50,595 nt of DNA, taken from NCBI GenBank assembly GCA_934120635.1, contig CAKOUR010000012.1, positions 1 through 50,595 on the forward strand, given 5' to 3'. The notes beneath the pieces are model-generated. The model was not told the DNA's origin, made no database searches, and worked only from the letters and a program-made list of their open reading frames with translations. Source of the DNA: an uncultured Bacilli bacterium. GTDB taxonomy: Bacteria > Bacillota_I > Bacilli_A > RF39 > UBA660. Shown one piece after another: positions 14,819 to 23,051 of the stretch. How positions within the stretch are numbered: position 1 is the stretch's first letter; each line of letters opens with the position of its first letter. The position numbers and the translations under genes were made by a program.

Positions 14819-15691
14819 TTAACATGCTCCACGTTCATTAGCCAAATCAAGCTCTGATACAAATCTTTTATGAATACTACCATCTGGTGAAATATAAATG
14901 CTATCAAAACACATAGGTTCATAAGTTAGTGACTGATATTGTGGTTGTTTAATTGGTGTTTTTAAGTTACAAGTAAGATTTAAAATTACTTTTATACCAA
15001 ACTTTTTCTCTAACGATTTTGGTTCTAAGTAGCATCCATATTGTAGAGTATCTTTTTGATGAATGTCATCACAATATGGTAATAACATTTTTTGCAAATC
15101 AATAAAATTTGGATCATTAGGATCATCTGTTGACATTTCTGAAAATTTTATTGAAGTAAATCCTATTTCTTTCATTTCTAAAACAAATTTTTCTAGCTTT
15201 TCAAATGAATCAATACCTTTTTTATTTACAACACAATTAACTCTTAATTTAAGTTTAGGATTTTCTTTGTGAAACTCTTTTATTTTATATAGCTGTGGTT
15301 TGACTCCAACAATATTATCATTAACTTCTTCGTTACCCATAACAGAAACAATTAATTTGTCTAATTTTTTTATAACTGGTGTTAAACATTCTAAATTATA
15401 TCCATTAGTATTAACAGTAATTTTTCGTTTATAAGGCGCAATACTATTAATTATTTTTATCAAATCATTAGGAAAAAGTGTAGATTCACCACCTAATAAA
15501 AGTACATCTGGATACTCATCCAATGAAATAGCACTTTTAATAATTTCATCAACATTTACTTTACAAGGTATGTTATATCTACCTACACAGAAGAAACATT
15601 TACCATTACATGCAGTAGTTGTTTGAATACATAATCTTGGTCCCATTCTTCCCATACAATAATTTTCTTTACTTCTTAAGGTAATTGACAT
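14819..15691 (-). CDS. Radical SAM protein (second gene of a pair)
   Basis: 290 residues. The radical SAM signature CNGKCFFC at about 28-35 (CxxxCxxC) binds the SAM-ligating 4Fe-4S cluster. LLLGGESTLFPNDL is the glycine-rich GGE motif, and ITVNTNGY and FTSIKFSEMS fit later beta strands of the half barrel. Four more cysteines in the C-terminal part (YGCYLE, LTCNL, EPMCFDS, terminal GAC) could hold an auxiliary cluster but do not match a complete SPASM set. It overlaps the upstream radical SAM gene by 23 bases, with GGAG 9 bases before the ATG, so the two are translationally coupled. The two proteins share their architecture, implying duplication. The substrate is not evident. Confidence 0.85.
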   Translation of the reverse strand: MSITLRSKENYCMGRMGPRLCIQTTTACNGKCFFCVGRYNIPCKVNVDEIIKSAISLDEYPDVLLLGGESTLFPNDLIKIINSIAPYKRKITVNTNGYNLECLTPVIKKLDKLIVSVMGNEEVNDNIVGVKPQLYKIKEFHKENPKLKLRVNCVVNKKGIDSFEKLEKFVLEMKEIGFTSIKFSEMSTDDPNDPNFIDLQKMLLPYCDDIHQKDTLQYGCYLEPKSLEKKFGIKVILNLTCNLKTPIKQPQYQSLTYEPMCFDSIYISPDGSIHKRFVSELDLANERGAC

Positions 15692-16565
15692 TCAAATCAT
15701 CTCCATTCAAAACTTTATTATCAAATGAATCATATACCCAACTATCAGTTACTGAACAATCTGGTTGAATAACATTCATATAATCATGTTGGTATTCAAT
15801 TTTTGGTATTCCAAAATTTCGTGCTTTAAAAATATTATTGTATGGACAACATAATTTTATATAAGTTTTAATTTTTAAAAATTTTGATAATTCTGGTAAT
15901 TCAAAGAAACAACCTTTTAATGTAGCATTTTTTTGATGAATTTTAAATTTTACTAACAAATCTTGTAAGTCAACAAAATCAATATTTTCATTTGATGTAA
16001 CTAATTCCATTAATTTAATTGCAGAAAAGCCAAGATTTTTAGCTTTTTTTGCATATTCTTTTATTTCTTTTAAATTAGATACCGTTTCTTTTGTTACGAC
16101 TACAGCTGCTATAGTTTCAACACTACCTTTGTTTTTATTTATATTTTTCAATGCTTTTTCATTGATAACTACTCCAGTTGAATTTTTATTATAGTCAAAA
16201 GAATGAATACTTAATGTTACTGTATCTAGATATGGTAAACTCTCTTTAATTGCTTCTAAATTAGACCCATTACTTATAATATTAATTTCTTTTTTATATG
16301 GTCTAATTCCTTTTAATACTTCAACTAAATCTGGATATAATGTTGGTTCTCCACCTAAAACATCTACTTTTGAAAATTTTTTCATTGAATTAGCAGTATC
16401 AATGAATTTTTTTGCATCAGCTGATTTTTTATATGGAGTTCCAGCAGCTATGCAAAATGTACATTTACCATTACAGCCATTTAATAATTTAATATTTAAT
16501 AAATTATAACTTTTCCCACATATATTATTTAAACATGGTTTTAAAATTATTTCTTCTTTTTTCAT
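15669..16565 (-). CDS. Radical SAM protein (first gene of a pair)
   Basis: 298 residues with the signature CNGKCTFC at about 31-38, the GGE motif in VDVLGGEPTLYPDL, the NIISNGSNLE strand and FSAIKLMELV, all like its downstream partner. Additional cysteines occur before the cluster (CLNNIC, residues 10 and 15) and late in the protein (GCFFEL, LCCPYNN, PDCSV). GGAG lies 11 bases before the ATG, and an extended -10 TATAAT stands about 60 bases upstream. The C-terminus ends in charged residues. Paired radical SAM proteins of this size are known in peptide maturation and cofactor synthesis, but no precursor peptide or partner enzyme is visible, so the reaction is not assigned. Confidence 0.85.
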   Translation of the reverse strand: MKKEEIILKPCLNNICGKSYNLLNIKLLNGCNGKCTFCIAAGTPYKKSADAKKFIDTANSMKKFSKVDVLGGEPTLYPDLVEVLKGIRPYKKEINIISNGSNLEAIKESLPYLDTVTLSIHSFDYNKNSTGVVINEKALKNINKNKGSVETIAAVVVTKETVSNLKEIKEYAKKAKNLGFSAIKLMELVTSNENIDFVDLQDLLVKFKIHQKNATLKGCFFELPELSKFLKIKTYIKLCCPYNNIFKARNFGIPKIEYQHDYMNVIQPDCSVTDSWVYDSFDNKVLNGDDLNVNYLKK

Positions 16566-16621
16566 TTTTACTGCAACTCCTTTTAGAGCCTACCCAAAAC
16601 TCTCTCGTGTTAATTTGTGCT

Positions 16622-16627
16622 ATTATA
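16622..16627 (-). promoter_or_regulatory. Extended -10 promoter element of the radical SAM pair
   Basis: TGTTATAAT on the minus strand gives a TG-extended TATAAT. A TTGTAA about 19 bases upstream is a poor -35. The leader between it and the start at 16565 contains a GAGAG/CTCT pair and the GGAG ribosome site. Confidence 0.45.
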
Positions 16628-16674
16628 ACATACATATTCTATTCTTTTACAAAAACTTACATTTTTTATTAATT

Positions 16675-17220
16675 TTATAATTCTAAATCATCATCTTTTT
16701 CTTTGCTTAAATCTAATTCTTCAATATCTTCATCATTTAAAACTTTATCTTCATACATATCATTAACAACATCAATATATTTATCATCTTTATCATACCA
16801 ACTATGAAGTTTATCATGTAAGAAAGATATTAATTTGCTAAATTTATATTTCCAATAATCTAGTGTGTTTTTCAGATCGTGAATTTTAGATTTTAAAAAT
16901 GATATTTCATTATCTTTTTCTTTAATTATATCATTTAAAGTTTTAACTCTTAAATTAAGTGCTTCATTATTTTCAGTAAGAGTTTTAATCTTATTATTTA
17001 AGTTTTCGATAAATATCTCATTAGAATAATTAAAAGCTAGAAAGGTTATATCATTAATTATAATTCTATGTGGCTCTAGATAAGTAAGATTAGTTTTATC
17101 AATAATTCTCAAATTACCATTAATAATAATTGGTTTAACTCTACAAAACTCACAAATAAATTCTAACCTCTTTCTTAATGATTCTTCCATTCTAACTTCT
17201 TGCTTGATAACATTTACCAT
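16675..17220 (-). CDS. Coiled-coil protein with a C-terminus resembling MobV/Pre relaxase tails
   Basis: 181 residues, no membrane segment. Residues roughly 15-70 form a small mixed domain (FICEFCRVKPIIINGNLRII, then RIIINDITFLAFN) with a CxxC. The middle (about 72-140) is a heptad-like coiled coil. The end, KLISFLHDKLHSWYDKDD followed by YIDVVNDMYEDKVLNDED, resembles the tail of plasmid mobilisation/recombination (Mob/Pre) proteins as I remember them; no relaxase catalytic domain is present. The ATG at 17218-17220 has GAAAGG 10 bases upstream. Starting further upstream would place the start inside the hairpin terminator of the tRNA. It may be a relic of a mobile element next to tRNA-Arg. Confidence 0.55.
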   Translation of the reverse strand: MVNVIKQEVRMEESLRKRLEFICEFCRVKPIIINGNLRIIDKTNLTYLEPHRIIINDITFLAFNYSNEIFIENLNNKIKTLTENNEALNLRVKTLNDIIKEKDNEISFLKSKIHDLKNTLDYWKYKFSKLISFLHDKLHSWYDKDDKYIDVVNDMYEDKVLNDEDIEELDLSKEKDDDLEL

Positions 17221-17256
17221 TTTAATCAATCCTTTCTTTGAAAGACTTTTTTCTTT

Positions 17257-17287
17257 AAAAAAAATCAATCCTAATTTAGAATTGATT
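17257..17287 (-). terminator. Rho-independent terminator after tRNA-Arg
   Basis: AATCAAT (17263-17269) and ATTGATT (17281-17287) plus inner CTAA/TTAG pairs form a hairpin, followed on the minus strand by eight T. It lies about 47 bases beyond the encoded CCA of the tRNA. Confidence 0.8.
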
Positions 17288-17333
17288 GTCTATTTATTCT
17301 CGAAACTATAAAAAGTTCGAGCGGATTTCCCTA

Positions 17334-17410
17334 TGGTGCCCATAATGAGATTCAAACTCATGACCTTTTCCTTCGGAGGGAAACACTCTATTCAGCTGAG
17401 CTATATGGGC
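17334..17410 (-). tRNA. tRNA-Arg (anticodon CCG), CCA encoded
   Basis: The minus strand folds into a complete cloverleaf. The acceptor is GCCCATA/TATGGGC with A73 and an encoded CCA. The D-stem is GCTC/GAGT with an AGCTGAATA loop. The anticodon stem is TTTCC/GGAAA with loop CTCCGAA, giving anticodon CCG at plus 17374-17376. The variable loop is AGGTC, and the T-arm is ATGAG-TTTGAAT-CTCAT. The anticodon reads the CGG arginine codon, rare in such an AT-rich genome. It lies 28 bases after the stop of the yihY-like gene and before a strong terminator, so it may be processed from that transcript. Confidence 0.95.
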
Positions 17411-17438
17411 ATGATAGATGATTACTTAAGACAAGTAA

Positions 17439-18236
17439 TCATTTTTCATTTAAATTTGTAGCGTTAATTGCTATTCCCATGACAAATACATAACTAATAA
17501 TATATATCCACATCATTAAAATAATGATACTAGATAAATTACCATAAAGCATATTATAGTTAGCAAAGTATTTTAGGTAATAACTAAATATCGCAGTTGT
17601 TACTGTCCAAATTACTGTTGTAAATATTGAACCATAGGTAGTACTGCAACTAGGAATTTTTTTGTCTGGTGCTATTGTATATAATAGTTTTAAATTTGCA
17701 TATATCATGAAAAATGTTGTTGGCCATTTTAATACTTTGTAAATTAATTTAGCATGATTAACAATATCGTTTGTTGCAAATATTAATAGTATTTTTTCTC
17801 CAAAGATTGGTACTAATAATAAGAATAAAATTAATAAAAGAAGTAAAAATAGTAATAATACTGATTTTATTCTATTTTTTAGTGTATCACTTTTTTCTAC
17901 TTGGTATAGGGTATTTGCAGCATTTATAATTGCATAAGTACCGTTTGATGCTACAAATAAGGCAATTATACTAAATGCTCCTACACTACTATCAAAACCT
18001 TTTCCTGAGATAGCTTCTATAATGATGTTTCCTGCCTCTTGAGGGAGTAAATCATGGATAAAAGTGATAACAGAATCTAATGATATGGAAAAATATGATG
18101 CTATGGCAACTAAAAGTGTAATGATTGGAAATAGAGCTAATACAAAGAAAAAAGCAACATTTCCTGGTAATACTCGCATTTCCATACAATTAAATAAATT
18201 GAATGCTTTTTTTGCATAGTACTTAAAATTTTCCAT
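17439..18236 (-). CDS. YihY/BrkB family membrane protein
   Basis: 265 residues with about six transmembrane helices. Diagnostic features are the N-terminal RVLPGNVAFFFVLALFPII segment, the DLLPQEAGNII loop and GAFSIIALFVASNGTYAIINAANTLY, typical of the YihY/virulence-factor-BrkB family, formerly misnamed ribonuclease BN. The biochemical role is unsettled; a transporter or envelope function is usually assumed. It follows the GGDEF gene by 13 bases and belongs to the operon starting at 20739. Its stop codon overlaps an 8-bp perfect hairpin (17420-17440), then the tRNA-Arg gene. Confidence 0.85.
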   Translation of the reverse strand: MENFKYYAKKAFNLFNCMEMRVLPGNVAFFFVLALFPIITLLVAIASYFSISLDSVITFIHDLLPQEAGNIIIEAISGKGFDSSVGAFSIIALFVASNGTYAIINAANTLYQVEKSDTLKNRIKSVLLLFLLLLLILFLLLVPIFGEKILLIFATNDIVNHAKLIYKVLKWPTTFFMIYANLKLLYTIAPDKKIPSCSTTYGSIFTTVIWTVTTAIFSYYLKYFANYNMLYGNLSSIIILMMWIYIISYVFVMGIAINATNLNEK

Positions 18237-18249
18237 AGTTATATCGCCT

Positions 18250-20259
18250 TTACTTTCTTTTTTCTTTGTTTTTCATTAACATAGTAATAGCTTCATTTAT
18301 AGCATCATCTACTGTTTTTACTTCATCTAAAATCATGCTATATCCATATTCACAACCTAGAGAGTTAGGTATATTTCTCATCAATCTAGTAAGTTTTTTG
18401 GCGTATTCTGTTACGTATTTTTCATCATATCCTACTAAATAGATTAAGAATTCATCTCCTCCACTACGAATGATATCTGTATTTTCTAATTGATTGTTAA
18501 TAAGAATACTAGCTACTTTTTTGATTATTTCATCTCCTGCTTCTCTACCTAGTGTATCATTTACTTCTTTTAATTGATTTAGATCAAAAACAATTACACT
18601 TTGTGGAAATATTACGTTATCATCCCAATCATAAATATTTAAGTTTAAATAACTTCTATTTTTTAAAGAGGTCATAGGATCAATATATTTCAATACTTCA
18701 TCTTTACTAATAGACTTATTGGTAATAGTTCTTTTACTTATGATAAGTGTAGAAATAATTAGAACAATGACTAATGTTGTAATAAAAATAAATGCTTTTA
18801 TTGTTGTATAATCTTTATCTATTGTAATATCTGTTCTATATAAGTATTTTATTTGATCATAACTTATATTACTAACATAATAATTAAATAATTGATTAAA
18901 TGTTTCATTAGAAGAATTCATAATAAAATGATATCCATCTGATAAATTTGATTCATAATTAATTTTGTATTCTTTTAATTTATTATCTTTATAATAAAGG
19001 TAAGTTTGTTTATCTAATATAATTATGCTACTATCATCAATATTTCTTAATAATTCATCTGTATCATTATAGTTTATAGTTTTTATATTATTATCTTTGC
19101 ATAATTGGTAAAGTTTGCTTCCACTTACGGTTGTTACTTTTTCTGATTGTAATCCTTTTATAGAGTTCATAAGGTAATCTTTTTTACTTAATATAACATA
19201 TTTTAAATCTGCAATTGATGTTGTTAAGTCGTATTTCATATTAATTTTTGAATAATCAAAGTTTCCTAAAGCGAAATCTATTTCACCTGTTATTAGAGCA
19301 GTTTTTAATTCATCAATACTTTTATATGAAGTTACTTCAACATCAGTTTTAGCTACTTGATTAAAATCTGTTAAATAATTAGATATTGTTCCGACAAATT
19401 CTTTTTGAACGATATTTTCATACGGCATATTAATTACATATCCATATTTATATGTTTTGGAATTATAGTTTTTTCTTAGAAGATCACTTGTGTTAGTGCT
19501 ATCAAAGTATAATTTTAAATAATTCTTGCTATAATCATCTTCATATTGATTTTGAATATAATTTAAATATGATTTTTTTAAAATTTGATATACAGTTTCA
19601 TCTTTTACCCTTAAAATATAATTTAGTTTTAAATCTGTTATATGATATGCTACTTGTAATTTGTTTTTTAGAATAACATTCATATACTTGTTAGAAGGTA
19701 AAACTATGTTATCAAATTTATTTTCTTGATAATCTTTAATTAAGTCATCTATTTTTTCATAGCATGTTAATTCTACTGTTTTAGGGAAATAATCTTTTAA
19801 TACTTCTTCATCTTCACTTAAATAAGCAAAATGTTGTTTTTGTTTTAGATCAATAGTTGTATTTTTACTTTTTGTATATATTGCATAGTAGTCTTCATAT
19901 AGGACAATATCTTGTTTTTCTATTTTTTCATTGTTTTTTAATACTTTGAAAGAAATTGAACTAGAATTAATTTTATTATTTGTATAATAAGAAATTTTGT
20001 TAAAGTTTATTTGATTTTCTTTGGTTGTATAATTTAGAAAATCAAAAATGATTCCTTCTCCGTTATAGCCAAAGACTGGTATATCATTATATACATCAAT
20101 ATCAATCATTTTATTAATGTTATTTAATATCCATTTTTTTTCTAAAACAGTAAGACTTCTTTCATCTTTACTAAAATTTAGAAGATAGCAAATTACTCCT
20201 GCTAAAATAATGCAGAAAACAATAATTATAGTTATTATTGTATTTCTTTTTTTATTCAT
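18250..20259 (-). CDS. Diguanylate cyclase with extracytoplasmic substrate-binding-like sensor
   Basis: 669 residues. A first membrane helix (about 6-27) is followed by some 440 outward-facing residues with two halves resembling type-3 solute-binding folds: PVFGYNGEGIIFDFLNY opens one and YKYGYVINMPYENIVQKEFVGTISNYL the next. A second helix follows (FIFITTLVIVLIISTLII), then a C-terminal GGDEF domain with DPMTSLKNRSYLN, VIVFDLNQLKEVNDTLGREAGDEII and the active-site RSGGDEF. The signature is intact, so it can probably convert two GTP to c-di-GMP in response to a ligand. No RxxD inhibitory site is seen upstream of GGDEF. No c-di-GMP effector or phosphodiesterase is in the window. Confidence 0.85.
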   Translation of the reverse strand: MNKKRNTIITIIIVFCIILAGVICYLLNFSKDERSLTVLEKKWILNNINKMIDIDVYNDIPVFGYNGEGIIFDFLNYTTKENQINFNKISYYTNNKINSSSISFKVLKNNEKIEKQDIVLYEDYYAIYTKSKNTTIDLKQKQHFAYLSEDEEVLKDYFPKTVELTCYEKIDDLIKDYQENKFDNIVLPSNKYMNVILKNKLQVAYHITDLKLNYILRVKDETVYQILKKSYLNYIQNQYEDDYSKNYLKLYFDSTNTSDLLRKNYNSKTYKYGYVINMPYENIVQKEFVGTISNYLTDFNQVAKTDVEVTSYKSIDELKTALITGEIDFALGNFDYSKINMKYDLTTSIADLKYVILSKKDYLMNSIKGLQSEKVTTVSGSKLYQLCKDNNIKTINYNDTDELLRNIDDSSIIILDKQTYLYYKDNKLKEYKINYESNLSDGYHFIMNSSNETFNQLFNYYVSNISYDQIKYLYRTDITIDKDYTTIKAFIFITTLVIVLIISTLIISKRTITNKSISKDEVLKYIDPMTSLKNRSYLNLNIYDWDDNVIFPQSVIVFDLNQLKEVNDTLGREAGDEIIKKVASILINNQLENTDIIRSGGDEFLIYLVGYDEKYVTEYAKKLTRLMRNIPNSLGCEYGYSMILDEVKTVDDAINEAITMLMKNKEKRK

Positions 20260-20268
20260 TTATACCAC

Positions 20269-20739
20269 CTAACTTTTAATCCAACTGATACTATCTAATT
20301 CGTTACTTTTATTTCCGGTTACAATAAATCCTTTATCTTCTGAATTATCATCTGATGTTTGTGTTAAATAGTAGCCAATGTCGTAAAACTTCTTTTCATC
20401 ATTACTAATTTTAGATAATGATTCTGTTGCAATTGCTTTCGCAGTATCTAAGGAAGTTTCTCTTGTGTATTCAATTTGAATGTAAATAATTTTTCCTTGA
20501 ATTCTGATACTAGCATCATTGACTTCGTTTTTTTCTTTTAAGAAAGATACGACTTCTTCTTGTTCTTTTTTTTCTACTTTATGGCTTTCTATTCCTTTTA
20601 AGCGATCTCCATATTTGTTACTTCCTCCAACGAATAAATTAAAGAAAACATACATCATCATAATGATTACAATAAATGCAAGTAAACAAATTGCTGATAA
20701 TAATTTATGTCTTAAAACTAAGTCCTTTATTTTTTTCAT
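20269..20739 (-). CDS. Hypothetical single-pass membrane protein
   Basis: 156 residues. A basic start (MKKIKDLVLRHKLL) leads into a membrane helix (SAICLLAFIVIIMMMYVFFNLFVGG), followed by an outward domain of about 115 residues with alternating beta and helical stretches (IRIQGKIIYIQIEYTRETSLDTAKAIATESL). The ATG at 20739 is chosen because AGGAGG lies 7 bases upstream; the ATG two codons earlier is only one base from it. It is the first gene of an operon with the GGDEF protein and the YihY protein, so a role in the same sensing circuit is possible. I do not recognise the family. Confidence 0.75.
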   Translation of the reverse strand: MKKIKDLVLRHKLLSAICLLAFIVIIMMMYVFFNLFVGGSNKYGDRLKGIESHKVEKKEQEEVVSFLKEKNEVNDASIRIQGKIIYIQIEYTRETSLDTAKAIATESLSKISNDEKKFYDIGYYLTQTSDDNSEDKGFIVTGNKSNELDSISWIKS

Positions 20740-20765
20740 TTTCATTCCTCCTATTTTCTAACCTA

Positions 20766-20794
20766 ATTATACTATAAAAAATTTTAGATATCAA
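20766..20794 (-). promoter_or_regulatory. Sigma-A promoter of the 20739-17334 operon
   Basis: Minus strand TTGATA (plus 20789-20794), 17-base spacer, TATAAT (plus 20766-20771), about 25 bases before the first start codon. It likely drives the small membrane protein, GGDEF and YihY genes and possibly tRNA-Arg. Confidence 0.75.
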
Positions 20795-20819
20795 TTTTTT
20801 TAGATTGGTTTTAAAATAC

Positions 20820-21947
20820 TTATTTAGATTGGACACTTTTTTTATTTTTTTGGTATCTTGATATAAATTCTTTTTTGTATTCTTGATAAGTATTATTTTT
20901 AATGGCTTCTCTTATTTCTTCTGTTTCTCTGATTAGGAAACGAATGTTATGAATGGATAATAAGCGTTGGCCTAGTGTTTCGTTTGCTACGATAAGGTGT
21001 CTAATGTATGCTTTTGTGTAGTTCTTGCAGGCATAGCAATCACAGTTTTCCTCTATCCTTGTGAAGTCTTCTTTGTACTTTGCATTTTTAATATTAATTT
21101 TTCCATCTCTAGTAAAAGCATGACCATGTCTTGCTAATCTGGTTGGTAGGACGCAATCAAACATATCAATTCCTCGATCGACTCCTTCTACAATATCAAT
21201 AGGATCTCCTACTCCCATTAAATATCTTGGTTTATCTTCTGGTAGATAGCGAATACCATCATCAATCATTTTATACATTGTTTTTTTGTCTTCTCCAACA
21301 GATGTTCCTCCAATAGAATAGCCATCAAAATTTAATTTAGAAGTTTCTTTTGCACTCCATTCTCTTAAATCTTGATACTCTCCTCCTTGAACTATTCCAA
21401 ATAGGCTTTGTCTTTCGTTTTGATGAACGGCTAATCCTCTTTTTGCCCATCTTAATGTTCTTTCTGTACTTTTTTTAGCGTATTCGTAAGTTGCTGGATA
21501 TGGTATGCATTCATCAAAGCTCATTGCAATATCACTATCTAATTTATTTTGGATACCAATTGATTTTTCTGGAGTTAAAAATAATTTTTCGCCATTTAAA
21601 TGACTTTTAAATATCACTCCTTCTTCAGAAATATCTTTGGGTTTGGCTAGAGAAAAGACTTGGAATCCACCTGAGTCTGTTAAGATAGGTCCATCATAAT
21701 TCATAAATTGATGTAATCCTCCTGCTTTATTTACAATATCCTCTCCTGGTCGTAGCCATAAATGATAAGTATTGCTTAAAATAACTGCAGATGAGGCTTC
21801 TTTTAATTCTCTTGGATCTAGGGTTTTTACTGTTGCTTGAGTACCTACTGGCATAAACATTGGGGTTTCAAATTTTCCATAATTGGTTTCTAATGTTCCA
21901 TACCTAGCCTTTCCATCTTGATGTAATAATTGATATTTTACTTTCAT
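20820..21947 (-). CDS. tgt: tRNA-guanine transglycosylase (queuine tRNA-ribosyltransferase)
   Basis: 375 residues. The enzyme exchanges G34 of tRNA-Asp, -Asn, -His and -Tyr for the queuosine precursor preQ1. Characteristic segments are FMPVGTQATVKTLDP, LSNTYHLWLRPG, the catalytic region ILTDSGGFQVFSLA, FGIVQGG, GGTSVGE, the second catalytic aspartate in DCVLPTR and the zinc site CDCYAC plus a downstream His in YIRHL. The gene is complete. It has a near-consensus promoter at 21971-21999 and no apparent partners; queA and preQ1 synthesis genes are not in the window, nor is a preQ1 riboswitch. Confidence 0.96.
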   Translation of the reverse strand: MKVKYQLLHQDGKARYGTLETNYGKFETPMFMPVGTQATVKTLDPRELKEASSAVILSNTYHLWLRPGEDIVNKAGGLHQFMNYDGPILTDSGGFQVFSLAKPKDISEEGVIFKSHLNGEKLFLTPEKSIGIQNKLDSDIAMSFDECIPYPATYEYAKKSTERTLRWAKRGLAVHQNERQSLFGIVQGGEYQDLREWSAKETSKLNFDGYSIGGTSVGEDKKTMYKMIDDGIRYLPEDKPRYLMGVGDPIDIVEGVDRGIDMFDCVLPTRLARHGHAFTRDGKINIKNAKYKEDFTRIEENCDCYACKNYTKAYIRHLIVANETLGQRLLSIHNIRFLIRETEEIREAIKNNTYQEYKKEFISRYQKNKKSVQSK

Positions 21948-21970
21948 AATATCCCTCTTTCTTACTTGGT

Positions 21971-21999
21971 ATTATATCATTTTTTAACTGACATGTAAA
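21971..21999 (-). promoter_or_regulatory. Sigma-A promoter of tgt
   Basis: Minus strand TTTACA (plus 21994-21999), 17-base spacer, TATAAT (plus 21971-21976). It stands back to back with the plus-strand promoter at 22015. Confidence 0.75.
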
Positions 22000-22014
22000 A
22001 CTAAAATAAACTGA

Positions 22015-22042
22015 TTGACAATTCTACTTTTCATTATATAAT
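22015..22042 (+). promoter_or_regulatory. Sigma-A promoter of the 22069 gene
   Basis: Perfect TTGACA (22015-22020), 16-base spacer and perfect TATAAT (22037-22042), 26 bases before the ATG. Confidence 0.85.
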
Positions 22043-22068
22043 AAATAGTATTGAAAGGAGATTTTAGA

Positions 22069-22980
22069 ATGGATACTGAAAGAGAGTTAATATGTTTCTG
22101 TTCTTTTATTGAAATTATTAGTCCATATAATTCTTTTAAAAAAACAGAAGAGTTAATCTATCAAAAAATTATTGATAATTATTATGAATTAGAAATATTA
22201 AATATTATCAATAATAATGTGAATGCTATTATTGTTGATAAGGTCAAAGAACTTGTTCCTACGATTCCTTTATCAGAAAAAAAGAAAAAAAGAATTGCTT
22301 TGGCTTCTTTTTATGATGATAGAGTAAAAGAATTTAGGGATGAAATTCCTTATAATTTATTGGCTATGCTTAATCAGCCTTATCGAATTGATGGAAAAAT
22401 GTTAAAGCGTGTTTTGGATACAACAGCATGTAGCATGATAGGTAAATCTATTGATGCTGTAGTTAGAAAATATGTGGCAGATAATAAGAATATTATTGAG
22501 AAAAAATTAATAGAGGCTTATGATATGGCGATAAAAGAATATCAAAGACAATTAAAATTTACGAAAGAAAGTGGTCATTATTCTCAAGAAGAAATTCAAG
22601 AAACAGAAAAAGATTTAAGTTTTGATATTGATAGAGTTAATCAATTAAAAGAAAATTCTCAAAAAATTGTCGACTTACTTGTTACTGATGTGAATGATAC
22701 ACTAGATGAATATAGTACTTCTGATAAAGTTTTTTCCTTTTTTAATAAGAATACTTTGTTAGAAACAATAAAGCCACTTAGAAAGATTTATTTAGAACAA
22801 TCTGTTCATCAAAAAATAACCAATCAGGATGTTATCGAAGATACTAATAGGCGTTCTGAATTATTTAAAGAGGTTCCTGTGGATGAGTTTTGTCAATTTT
22901 TCTCTATTAAAGAAGAAAAAACTTTAGATTCTACTCCAAAGGTTCGAAAGTTATCGAATTCAAATGATAGTAATAAATAA
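22069..22980 (+). CDS. Hypothetical helical cytoplasmic protein
   Basis: 303 residues, charged and almost entirely helical, without signal peptide or membrane segment. The N-terminal part (ELICFCSFIEIISPYNSF) holds two cysteines; the middle (about 130-205) looks like coiled coil (KEYQRQLKFTKESGHYSQEEIQETEKDL); the C-terminal 40 residues are low complexity. The ATG at 22069 has AGGAG 8 bases upstream, and an upstream in-frame TTG is part of that site region. It is a single-gene transcription unit with a consensus promoter and its own terminator, so it is likely expressed well. I do not recognise the family. Confidence 0.7.
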   Translation: MDTERELICFCSFIEIISPYNSFKKTEELIYQKIIDNYYELEILNIINNNVNAIIVDKVKELVPTIPLSEKKKKRIALASFYDDRVKEFRDEIPYNLLAMLNQPYRIDGKMLKRVLDTTACSMIGKSIDAVVRKYVADNKNIIEKKLIEAYDMAIKEYQRQLKFTKESGHYSQEEIQETEKDLSFDIDRVNQLKENSQKIVDLLVTDVNDTLDEYSTSDKVFSFFNKNTLLETIKPLRKIYLEQSVHQKITNQDVIEDTNRRSELFKEVPVDEFCQFFSIKEEKTLDSTPKVRKLSNSNDSNK

Positions 22981-22988
22981 TGAAAAAT

Positions 22989-23026
22989 AAAAACCACACC
23001 TAAATTTTGGGTGTAGTTTTATTTTT
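22989..23026. terminator. Bidirectional terminator between convergent genes
   Basis: AAACCACACC and GGTGTAGTTT form a stem (one mismatch) with A-rich and T-rich flanks on both sides, so it can end the plus-strand gene at 22980 and the cps genes from the minus strand. Confidence 0.75.
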
Positions 23027-23051
23027 TATTTAAAAAGTAAGAATCTATATA

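Noticed and set aside
17221..17268. Longer start for the coiled-coil gene at 17268
   Set aside because: It would begin inside the terminator hairpin and has no ribosome site; the ATG at 17220 has a good one.
21948..22068. preQ1 riboswitch upstream of tgt
   Set aside because: The leader between the promoter and tgt start is only about 20 bases, too short for an aptamer.
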